Part shown: piece after piece, positions 18,575 through 25,334 of the stretch
Layout of the letters: each line of letters opens with the position of its first letter
How positions within the stretch are numbered: position 1 is the stretch's first letter
NCBI GenBank assembly: GCA_910585435.1
Contig: CAJUEJ010000004.1
Span: 149,700 to 213,699 of the forward strand
Origin: an uncultured Hungatella sp.
Lineage (GTDB): Bacteria > Bacillota > Clostridia > Lachnospirales > Lachnospiraceae
Direction: 5' to 3'
Length of the DNA stretch: 64,000 nucleotides
The notes under the pieces: model-generated
What the model saw: the letters and a program-made list of their open reading frames with translations, nothing else
What the model was told of the DNA's origin: nothing
Database searches by the model: none
Made by a program: the position numbers and the translations under genes

Positions 18575-19285
18575 ATGAACATGGCACTGATTTTGGCAGG
18601 GGGATATGGCAGCAGGACGGAACAGGACATTCCCAAGCAGTTTATGAATGTGTATGAAAAACCATTGATTATTTACACGCTGGAGAATTTTCAGAGGCAT
18701 CCGGCGGTGGACGGAATCGTGGTGGTGTGCTTAGAGGGATGGCATGAGATATTGAAGGCCTATGCCAGGCAGTACGGGATCACAAAACTTAAGGCGGTTA
18801 CCGGCGGGGGAAGTGACGGGCAGGAATCGACAGAGAAAGGGATACTGGCATTAAAAGAGTTTTGTGGTGGGGATGATATTGTGATCATCCATGATGCCAT
18901 CCGCCCGTTTATCACCCAGGAGGTTATCAGCGATGCCCTTTCTGTCTGCTACCAAAACGGATGCGGCCTCAGTGCGGTTCGGTGCCAGGAGACTATCGTT
19001 AAGACGGAGAACGGTGTTTATGGCGACGAGAATATCGGGCGTCAGGAGATCATGCGTGTCCAGACGCCTCAGGCATACAGATATGGGAAGGCTTTGTGGG
19101 CTTATGAGGAGGCAAAGAAAAGGGGCATCAAAGGAGAGGTGTATATTAATACATTGATGCTCCATCTGGGAGAGCGGGTGTATTTTTCAAAGGGAACGGA
19201 GAAAAATGTAAAAATTACAACCATAGACGATCTGGAAGTGTTCAAAGCCCTTCTCAATATGGAGAAGGAGGACTGGATTAAATAG
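18575..19285 (+). CDS. IspD/TarI-like cytidylyltransferase, copy 2
   Basis: This paralogue of the preceding gene has the intact loop LAGGYGSRTEQDIPKQF, plus VIIHDAIRPFIT, VQTPQAYRYG and VKITTIDDLEVF. Members form CDP-ribitol, CDP-methylerythritol or related CDP-polyols from CTP. A CAGGAGA site precedes ATG 18575. Together with the SDR at 20735 it could supply an activated polyol for a phosphodiester-linked polymer, though no TarJ-type reductase is visible in the window. Confidence 0.85.
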   Translation: MNMALILAGGYGSRTEQDIPKQFMNVYEKPLIIYTLENFQRHPAVDGIVVVCLEGWHEILKAYARQYGITKLKAVTGGGSDGQESTEKGILALKEFCGGDDIVIIHDAIRPFITQEVISDALSVCYQNGCGLSAVRCQETIVKTENGVYGDENIGRQEIMRVQTPQAYRYGKALWAYEEAKKRGIKGEVYINTLMLHLGERVYFSKGTEKNVKITTIDDLEVFKALLNMEKEDWIK

Positions 19286-19297
19286 GGAGTTTTGGGA

Positions 19298-20656
19298 ATG
19301 CTTTTGGGAGAAAAGAGAGAAAAGAAAGAAAAAAATAAGAAACATGGGGAACTGCAGACAGGAACAAAGGCTGAGAGACTTAAGGAACTGCAGACAGGGG
19401 CGAAGGGTGCTGTGAGTTTTGAGGAACTGTTTAAGAATGCACTGGAAGGAGAAGAACGGCAGGCGGCGCTGTATGGCGCCGGCATGGTGGCTGTCAGTGT
19501 TTACTATGCCATAAAGGCCTTATATAAAAACTGCAGGATTCTCGCTTTTATAGTAAGTGAAAAATACGGGAACCCGGATGAGATTGACGGGGTTCCTGTA
19601 ATAACGCTGCAGGAACTTGACAGAACCGACGTGAAAATACTGGTGGCAGCGCCGGAAAATCATCACTGTGCGATTATCAGGGAGTTGGAAAGAAGAAATT
19701 TGAGGGATTATGTGTGCATCGATTCCAGGGCGGAAGCATGGCTTATGGAGAAATATTATACCCTGCTTAACCAAAGCAGCTTTTCCGGAGAGAATAGGGA
19801 TGGCGGCGGACAGAAAATTGCTGGCAGGACAGGCTTTCCGCTCCTCCACACATATTCAAAAGGCACGGAGAAAGCTTCCCTGCAGGTCTATATGGCAAAA
19901 TTTTATAAGGACAAACCCATTGGGATGAAGTATGAAATGCCCTCATGGATGCAGACCATTCAGGCAGGGGCTGCATTGACAGATATACATATATCGGATA
20001 TCCGGGACGATATGGGGGAAAATATATCGGCGAAAAATGTGAATTACAGCGAGCTTTCCGCTATGTACTGGGTGGGAAAGCATGGGGGATATGGGGATGT
20101 GGATGAAGAGAAGACCGGAAACGGGCGGAAGGATGGGTATGGATTTAAGAATAGGTGCAGCTTTGAGGCGGGAAATGAATGTAAAGCCGAAGTGTATCTC
20201 GGATTGTTTCACTACCGCCGCATATTGGATGTGACAGAGGAGGATTTGTACAGAATCGGTTTTCATGGTATTGATGTGATACTGCCTTATCCAACCATTC
20301 ACTATCCATCCATCAGTGAACACCATAAACGGTATCTCAGGGACTCTGACTGGGAAGCTATGGTTCAAAGCCTGAAAGAAACAGCCCCGGAATATGCGGG
20401 GAAGCTGGAGGAGATATTTTCCCAGCCGTATTTTTATAATTATAATATGTTTATTGCCAGGCAGCCGGTTTTTAAAGCGTATTGTGACTGGCTTTTTCCT
20501 ATTTTGGAGAGGACGGAGGAGCTGAGCAGTCCCAAAGGCAGTGAAAGGGCGGACCGGTATATAGGATACCTGGGGGAGAGCCTGACTACCTTGTATTTTA
20601 TGTACCACAGGGAGCATTTGAAGACAGCACATACGGGAAGGATTATGCTTGTCTGA
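19298..20656 (+). CDS. Rossmann-like module fused to a DUF4422 glycosyltransferase-like domain
   Basis: After a lysine/glutamate-rich start, residues about 50-145 carry the shared module (AALYGAGMVAVSVYYAI, then VKILVAAPENHHCAII). From about residue 185 a DUF4422 domain is recognisable by VYMAKFYKDKP, VYLGLFHYRRILDV, PYFYNYNMFIARQPVF and RYIGYLGESLTTLYFM. DUF4422 proteins occur in capsule and LPS clusters and are predicted glycosyltransferases. I chose ATG 19298, eight bases after GGGAG, over a TTG at 19292. Confidence 0.8.
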   Translation: MLLGEKREKKEKNKKHGELQTGTKAERLKELQTGAKGAVSFEELFKNALEGEERQAALYGAGMVAVSVYYAIKALYKNCRILAFIVSEKYGNPDEIDGVPVITLQELDRTDVKILVAAPENHHCAIIRELERRNLRDYVCIDSRAEAWLMEKYYTLLNQSSFSGENRDGGGQKIAGRTGFPLLHTYSKGTEKASLQVYMAKFYKDKPIGMKYEMPSWMQTIQAGAALTDIHISDIRDDMGENISAKNVNYSELSAMYWVGKHGGYGDVDEEKTGNGRKDGYGFKNRCSFEAGNECKAEVYLGLFHYRRILDVTEEDLYRIGFHGIDVILPYPTIHYPSISEHHKRYLRDSDWEAMVQSLKETAPEYAGKLEEIFSQPYFYNYNMFIARQPVFKAYCDWLFPILERTEELSSPKGSERADRYIGYLGESLTTLYFMYHREHLKTAHTGRIMLV

Positions 20657-20734
20657 ATCTCTTAGGAAGTTCTGTTCGGAAACATATTTCCAATGCATTG
20701 TGACATGGATAAGGATATTTAAGGAGTAAAGCCA

Positions 20735-21928
20735 ATGAGAACAGAAATAAAAACGTATCAACAGGAATTACACCATCTGTTAAAAAATAAAGAGCTGTGG
20801 AGCCGGCTGAAAGGAAAAACCATTATGATTTCCGGCGCCACAGGAATGATCGGAACGTGTCTGACAGATGCGCTGATGCTGTGGAACCGTACGGTGGAGA
20901 AACAGAAAGCAAAAACAGACTGTAACGAGGCGCCAAAGACTCAAAATGCGCCAAACACACAAAATGTGTCAAAGATACAAAATGCGCCAAAGACACAAAA
21001 TGCATCAAAAACAGATATAGAAGGAATCCAGGTAATCGCCCTCAGCAGAAAGGAAGCCACAGCCAGGAGCCGTTTCGAAACATACTGGAACCACCATCTA
21101 TTCCGTTATATTTCCTGTGATGTGAACCAGAGCATACCGGAATGCGGCCATGTGGACATTATCATTCATGCAGCCAGCAATACCCATCCAAAGCTGTATT
21201 CCCAGGATTCCGTAGGCACCATCACCTCCAACGTATTTGGAACCAAAAATCTTCTTGATTACGGAGTCGCTCACGGGGCAGAACTTTTCTGCTTTGCGTC
21301 ATCGGTGGAGGTGTACGGGGAAAACAGGGGGGATGTGGAGAAATTTGACGAGGCATATTTAGGATATATTGACTGCAATACCTTGAGAGCCGGGTATCCG
21401 GAGAGCAAACGGATGGGGGAGACATTGTGCAATGCATACAGGGAGACATACCACATGGATTTTGTCATTCCCAGGTTGGGCAGAGTCTATGGCCCCACCA
21501 TGCTTACGTCCGATACAAAAGCCATCTCCCAGTTTATCAAAAAGGCGGCGGCCGGAGAGAATATTGTGCTTAAAAGCGAGGGAAACCAGAAATATTCCTA
21601 CGCATTTGTTACGGATGCTGCCGCAGGGATTTTGTATTCCATAGCCTTCGGAGCTTGTGGGGAGGCATACAACATTGCGGACGAGGCGTCGGATATCACG
21701 CTTAAGGAGCTGGCAGGGCTTCTGGCAGGAATTGCAGGGACAGAAGTAGTGTTTGAACTGCCGGAGGAAAAGGAGAGGAAAGGGTATTCCACAGCCACCA
21801 GAGCCATGCTGGACCCATCCAAATTAAAAAAGCTTGGGTGGACGGCAAGGGTCCATATGGAAGAGGGGCTTCGGTGTACAGTGGAGAACATTACGGTTCA
21901 TGCCATGACTAATCACTTTGCTGATTAG
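20735..21928 (+). CDS. NAD-dependent epimerase/dehydratase (extended SDR)
   Basis: The dinucleotide-binding motif SGATGMIG (about 33-40), the active-site serine tract CFASSVEVYG and the catalytic pair YPESK (about 221-225) identify an extended short-chain dehydrogenase acting on nucleotide sugars. C-terminal landmarks are PRLGRVYGPTM, YSYAFVTDAA and YNIADEASDITLKEL. Between the first beta-alpha unit and the next strand lies an 18-base tandem repeat adding a low-complexity loop. AAGGAG at 20721-20726 supports the start. It is the last gene of the glycan locus, and its stop codon lies inside a perfect 12-bp hairpin. Confidence 0.85.
   Translation: MRTEIKTYQQELHHLLKNKELWSRLKGKTIMISGATGMIGTCLTDALMLWNRTVEKQKAKTDCNEAPKTQNAPNTQNVSKIQNAPKTQNASKTDIEGIQVIALSRKEATARSRFETYWNHHLFRYISCDVNQSIPECGHVDIIIHAASNTHPKLYSQDSVGTITSNVFGTKNLLDYGVAHGAELFCFASSVEVYGENRGDVEKFDEAYLGYIDCNTLRAGYPESKRMGETLCNAYRETYHMDFVIPRLGRVYGPTMLTSDTKAISQFIKKAAAGENIVLKSEGNQKYSYAFVTDAAAGILYSIAFGACGEAYNIADEASDITLKELAGLLAGIAGTEVVFELPEEKERKGYSTATRAMLDPSKLKKLGWTARVHMEEGLRCTVENITVHAMTNHFAD
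20930..21013 (+). repeat. 18-bp tandem repeat (four full units plus a partial)
   Basis: Four consecutive 18-base units begin at 20930, 20948, 20966 and 20984, each close to GCGCCAAAGACACAAAAT, followed by a partial unit. Each unit encodes six residues like APKTQN. The period is a multiple of three, so unit gain or loss keeps the SDR frame. Confidence 0.9.
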
Positions 21929-22034
21929 TCATGGGCCAGTACAGTTACGGAGCCAAAGCATATGCCCCATCGCCGCAGGCGATTTAAAACGGGCATATGC
22001 AGTTACGTTCACAGGGTACCTGTGAACGTAACTG
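21904..22034 (+). repeat. Cluster of three perfect hairpins after the glycan locus
   Basis: Hairpin 1 has 12-bp arms at 21904-21915 and 21922-21933 (CATGACTAATCA). Hairpin 2 has 10-bp arms at 21958-21967 and 21991-22000 (GCATATGCCC) enclosing a smaller perfect 6-bp hairpin at 21969-21983. Hairpin 3 has 16-bp arms at 22000-22015 and 22019-22034 around a three-base loop. None is followed by a T run, so ordinary intrinsic termination is not evident. The spacing looks like a structured element or a remnant of one; a CACAGTAAAA tract follows at 22049-22058. Confidence 0.8.
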
Positions 22035-22071
22035 GAGAACATGGCAGCACAGTAAAACTCTCAATTATTCC

Positions 22072-22100
22072 TTGTAACCAGAACTGAAATAGAATATAAT
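22072..22100 (+). promoter_or_regulatory. Sigma-A-type promoter for the AAA-ATPase gene
   Basis: TTGTAA at 22072-22077 and TATAAT at 22095-22100 are separated by 17 bases. A leader of about 140 bases follows, containing two similar tracts (TATCTTAAGGTTATAGATG and CATCTTGAGGTTACAGATG) about 60 bases apart. Confidence 0.65.
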
Positions 22101-22246
22101 AAGTCCAGAATGTTTGTCTGTGGAAAATACAGGCATCAGAGACAGTATCTTAAGGTTATAGATGGAATACAGGCAGTGGGGATAGGCATCTTGAGGTTAC
22201 AGATGCGAAGCAGGCACCCTGCACCCAAAGAGGGGAGAGTAGCAGA

Positions 22247-23959
22247 TTGGGGAATTGGAAGAGAAGAAAAAAACTGCCTATCGGCATTGAAAATTTTGAA
22301 AAGCTTCATACCGAAGATTTTTACTATGTGGATAAAACAGGAATGATAGAGGAGCTTCTAAATTGCTGGGGGGAAGTGAATCTGTTTACCCGTCCCAGGC
22401 GCTTCGGGAAATCCCTGAATATGAGTATGTTAAAGTGTTTTTTCCAATATAGCGGGGACAAAACAGTTTTTGAGGGACTTAAGATAACGGAGAATAAAGA
22501 ACTCTGTGAAAAATATATGGGAAAGTTCCCGGTGATCTCCATAACCCTGAAAGGTGTAAATTCCAGGAATTTTGAGGGAGCCAGGGCCATGCTGCGCTCT
22601 ACCATCGGCCGGGAGGCCCTGAATTTTTATTTTTTGTCAGAAAGTGACAGGCTGACGGAAGGGGAAAGATTGCAGTATGCACAGCTGGCAGAAGTGGATA
22701 CCAGCAACCAGAAAGGTTTTTCCATGTCTGACGAGGTACTTGAGGACAGCCTTTTGATCCTGTCGAAGCTTTTGTATAAGCATTACGGCCAGAAAGTAAT
22801 TCTCCTGATTGATGAATATGATGTGCCCTTAGACAAGGCACAGCAGGCCGGATACTATGATGAAATGATTAACCTGATTCGGAATCTGTTTGGGCAGGCA
22901 TTAAAGACCAATGACGGTCTTTATTTTGCTGTGCTGACAGGATGTCTTCGGATTGCGAAGGAGAGTATTTTTACGGGGCTGAATAATTTTAATGTTATGT
23001 CTATTACAGACAATTTCTGTGATGAGCATTTTGGCTTTTCTGATAAAGAAGTGAAAGACATGCTGGAATACTATGGGTTTGGCGAAAAATACGATTTGGT
23101 TAAAGAATGGTATGACGGCTATCGTTTTGGGGATAAGGATATATATTGTCCGTGGGATGTGATTAATTATGTAAAAATATTATGTTCGGATTCGAATGCA
23201 TATCCCAAAGCTTTCTGGCTCAATACCAGTGGAAATGACATTATCAGAAAGTTTATACAGGTAGCAGGACCAGGTACCAGGCGGGAAATTGAAAGACTAA
23301 TAGACGGGGATACGATTCAAAAGAAAATGAACCAGGAACTGACCTACCGGGATTTATACAATCATACAGATAATCTCTGGAGTGTTCTCTTTACCACAGG
23401 TTACCTGACCCAGCACGGGAAGACAGAGGAAGACGTATATCAGCTGGTCATACCCAATCTGGAGATACGGAAAATATTTATCCAGCAGGTGCAGGAATGG
23501 TTCCAGGAGGAGGCCAGGAAGGATGCACCCAAATTGGATAGGTTTTGCGAAGCGTTTGCCACAGGGGATGCCCAGGGGATTGAAGAACAGTTTAATGCAT
23601 ATTTAAGGAAAACCATCAGCATCCGTGATACCGGTGTGAGGAAAAAGAAAAAGGAAAATTTCTATCATGGCATACTGCTGGGCCTTTTAAGCCACCGGGA
23701 AGACTGGGATGTTTCCTCCAATATGGAATCCGGGGACGGCTACAGCGATATTCTTGTGGAGATAGAGGACAGGAATATAGGGTTTGTCATCGAAGTGAAA
23801 TATCCGGACAGCGGCAATCTTGAGGCAGGCTGCCAGGATGCCCTTAAGCAGATAGAAGAGACGGGGTATGAAACAAGGCTGAAAGAAGACGGGATAGAAA
23901 CGATTTACAGATATGGGATTGCCTGTTATAAAAAGAAGTGCCGGGTCTGCCTGGGGTGA
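22247..23959 (+). CDS. AAA-ATPase-like / PD-(D/E)XK nuclease-like protein
   Basis: The N-terminal part is the AAA-ATPase-like family (PF09820 type): LPIGIENFEKLHTEDFYYVD, a P-loop-like RPRRFGKSLNMSM, VILLIDEYDVPLDKA as Walker B and a sensor-like FAVLTGCLRI. The C-terminal ~110 residues match the associated PD-(D/E)XK family (PF08011 type): GYSDILVEIEDRNIGFVIEV followed by KYPD. The combination is common and multicopy in gut anaerobes; its role is unknown, with mobile-element or defence links proposed. The family's conserved N-terminus begins so early that TTG 22247, ten bases after AGGGGAG, appears to be the start. It stands alone, with its own promoter. Confidence 0.85.
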   Translation: MGNWKRRKKLPIGIENFEKLHTEDFYYVDKTGMIEELLNCWGEVNLFTRPRRFGKSLNMSMLKCFFQYSGDKTVFEGLKITENKELCEKYMGKFPVISITLKGVNSRNFEGARAMLRSTIGREALNFYFLSESDRLTEGERLQYAQLAEVDTSNQKGFSMSDEVLEDSLLILSKLLYKHYGQKVILLIDEYDVPLDKAQQAGYYDEMINLIRNLFGQALKTNDGLYFAVLTGCLRIAKESIFTGLNNFNVMSITDNFCDEHFGFSDKEVKDMLEYYGFGEKYDLVKEWYDGYRFGDKDIYCPWDVINYVKILCSDSNAYPKAFWLNTSGNDIIRKFIQVAGPGTRREIERLIDGDTIQKKMNQELTYRDLYNHTDNLWSVLFTTGYLTQHGKTEEDVYQLVIPNLEIRKIFIQQVQEWFQEEARKDAPKLDRFCEAFATGDAQGIEEQFNAYLRKTISIRDTGVRKKKKENFYHGILLGLLSHREDWDVSSNMESGDGYSDILVEIEDRNIGFVIEVKYPDSGNLEAGCQDALKQIEETGYETRLKEDGIETIYRYGIACYKKKCRVCLG

Positions 23960-24086
23960 GAACAGCCTGAGCGTTTGCGCCTGGGTGAAAGCCCGCGGTG
24001 GACAGGGAAAGACATGGCTGTCTACTGCGGGCATGGCATTTTGTTGGAGAAAATAACAGGTTCATCCATGCCTGTGTGTAAATTTA

Positions 24087-24122
24087 TTGTACAATTTAGC
24101 TGTAATTTTTGGAATTGTACAA
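24087..24122 (+). promoter_or_regulatory. Symmetric site upstream of the recombinase gene
   Basis: Perfect 10-base arms TTGTACAATT (24087-24096) and AATTGTACAA (24113-24122) flank a 16-base spacer just before the recombinase Shine-Dalgarno. Each arm contains the palindrome TTGTACAA. It may be a resolvase recombination or autoregulatory binding site. Confidence 0.6.
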
Positions 24123-24133
24123 AGGAGGAACAC

Positions 24134-24742
24134 ATGGGAAAGGCATACGGATACGTGCGTGTCAGCACCAGAGAACAAAACGAGGATCGGCAGATGATTG
24201 CGTTGGACCGGATAGAGGTGTCCAGAGAGAACATCTATATGGACAAGCAGTCAGGCAAGGACTTTGAGCGTCCCAGATACCGGAATCTGCTTCGGAAACT
24301 GGAGGAGGGAGATTTGCTTTACGTAAAAAGCATTGACCGCTTAGGCAGAAACTATGAGGAGATCCTGGAACAGTGGAGGATTCTCACCAAAGACAAGAAG
24401 GTAGATATCGTGGTTCTGGATATGCCTCTTCTGGATACCAGAAGGGGAAAAGACCTGATGGGGACTTTTTTAAGCGATATCGTGCTTCAGGTACTGTCTT
24501 TCGTGGCGGAAAATGAAAGAGGGAATATCCGCCAGAGGCAGAAGGAAGGAATCGAGGCGGCAAAGCAGAGAGGGGTCCAGTTTGGAAGGCCGCCCAAACC
24601 GCTGCCGGAAAATTTCGGGCGGGTATACAAGCGGTGGATGCGCCAGGAAATCACCGTGACTCAGGCAGCGGAAATGTGCCGGATGTCCGTACCCACTTTT
24701 TACCGCAGGGCGGAGAAGTATGAAAAACAAAAATCTACTTGA
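24134..24742 (+). CDS. Serine site-specific recombinase (resolvase/invertase family)
   Basis: A 202-residue small serine recombinase. The catalytic domain begins GKAYGYVRVSTREQNEDRQ with the nucleophile Ser11, and continues with YMDKQSGKDFERP, LYVKSIDRLGRNYEEI and the long E-helix ENERGNIRQRQKEGIEAAK. A C-terminal helix-turn-helix follows (ITVTQAAEMCRMSVPTFYRR). AAAGGAGG at 24121-24128 fixes ATG 24134. The length is that of a Tn3-type resolvase or Hin-type invertase. No transposase is adjacent; the neighbouring symmetric site suggests self-regulation. Its 3' end overlaps the T-box promoter. Confidence 0.93.
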   Translation: MGKAYGYVRVSTREQNEDRQMIALDRIEVSRENIYMDKQSGKDFERPRYRNLLRKLEEGDLLYVKSIDRLGRNYEEILEQWRILTKDKKVDIVVLDMPLLDTRRGKDLMGTFLSDIVLQVLSFVAENERGNIRQRQKEGIEAAKQRGVQFGRPPKPLPENFGRVYKRWMRQEITVTQAAEMCRMSVPTFYRRAEKYEKQKST

Positions 24743-24767
24743 CATTTCCGGTAAATACGGTTATTCT
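24739..24767 (+). promoter_or_regulatory. Promoter of the Trp T-box/trpB transcript
   Basis: TTGACA at 24739-24744 and TATTCT at 24762-24767 are separated by exactly 17 bases. The -35 hexamer overlaps the recombinase stop codon (24740-24742). Transcription would start near 24774, just before the T-box stem I. Confidence 0.75.
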
Positions 24768-24773
24768 GATAAC

Positions 24774-25068
24774 AGATTTATATATAAAACCAATGAACGG
24801 GACGAGTACTTTTTTGGAATATGCCCAGAGAGCTGCAGATGGTGGGATTGCAGTGATAGGAAGAAGAAGGAATGGACCCGGGAGGGCGAACTGAAACTCC
24901 GGGGAATACTTGGGGGGGAGTAGGTAAGACGTGGCTGCACGTTACAGCAGACAGTGTATGATTGTACACGGTAATGAGAGCATTCCTTTTGGGGAATGAA
25001 TTTAGGTGGCACCGCAGAGTATAAACTTCTGTCCTATTAGAGCAATCTATTAGGAGGGAAGTTTTTTT
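24774..25068 (+). ncRNA. T-box leader, tryptophan-specific
   Basis: Stem I carries the characteristic GAGAG then GATGGTGGGATTGCAG arrangement (24826-24852). A candidate specifier codon TGG (Trp) is at 24873-24875 in the context GGAATGGACCC. The conserved T-box is TTTAGGTGGCACCGC at 25001-25015. The base after TGG in this bulge is C, which would pair with a G discriminator, as in tRNA-Trp. A terminator hairpin follows at 25023-25067 (AACTTC with TCCTA, pairing TAGGA and GAAGTT, then a T run). Uncharged tRNA-Trp should stabilise the antiterminator and allow transcription into the TrpB-type gene. Confidence 0.92.
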
Positions 25069-25155
25069 ATTTAAATACAACACAATGCTGTGCCCCAAAT
25101 CGTGTGCCAGAACCGGATGGATTTTCCCGGCTGCCTCATATCTGCCCTGCCGTTA

Positions 25156-25275
25156 CTGCCATGAATGAAAACAGGACTGTGAACTATGGGATGCCCACAG
25201 AATGCAAAAATGGAATTCTGGCGCATCACCGTGTCGGCCCGGCAGGTACGGGGGCACTGTTATGAATGAAAGGGC
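25156..25275 (+). repeat. Dispersed repeat element, copy A (trpB leader)
   Basis: The core GGGATGCCCACAGAATGC, followed by AAAAATGGAATTCTGGCGC (25189-25225), matches copy B at 44524-44560 with few changes. The stem arms AGAATGC (25199-25205) and GAATTCT (25213-25219) differ from copy B by a compensated outer base pair. ATGAATGAAA tracts occur on both sides (25161, 25262). It lies between the T-box terminator and the trpB start, so it is transcribed in the leader. Confidence 0.65.
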
Positions 25276-25334
25276 GGGAAAAACCAGCCAAAAAGATTTG
25301 AAGAGTACAAGAATAAAGAAAGAGAGGAAAAAAG

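Noticed and set aside
19943..20761. 272-residue minus-strand open frame opposite the DUF4422 gene
   Set aside because: It is the antisense shadow of a well-supported gene and shows no domain or ribosome-binding site.
22110..22346. 78-residue open frame ahead of the AAA-ATPase gene
   Set aside because: It overlaps the real gene in another frame and covers leader repeats; no family resemblance.
24720..24923. 67-residue open frame after the recombinase
   Set aside because: It lies across the T-box promoter and stem I, whose specifier and conserved motifs explain the sequence; it has no convincing ribosome-binding site.
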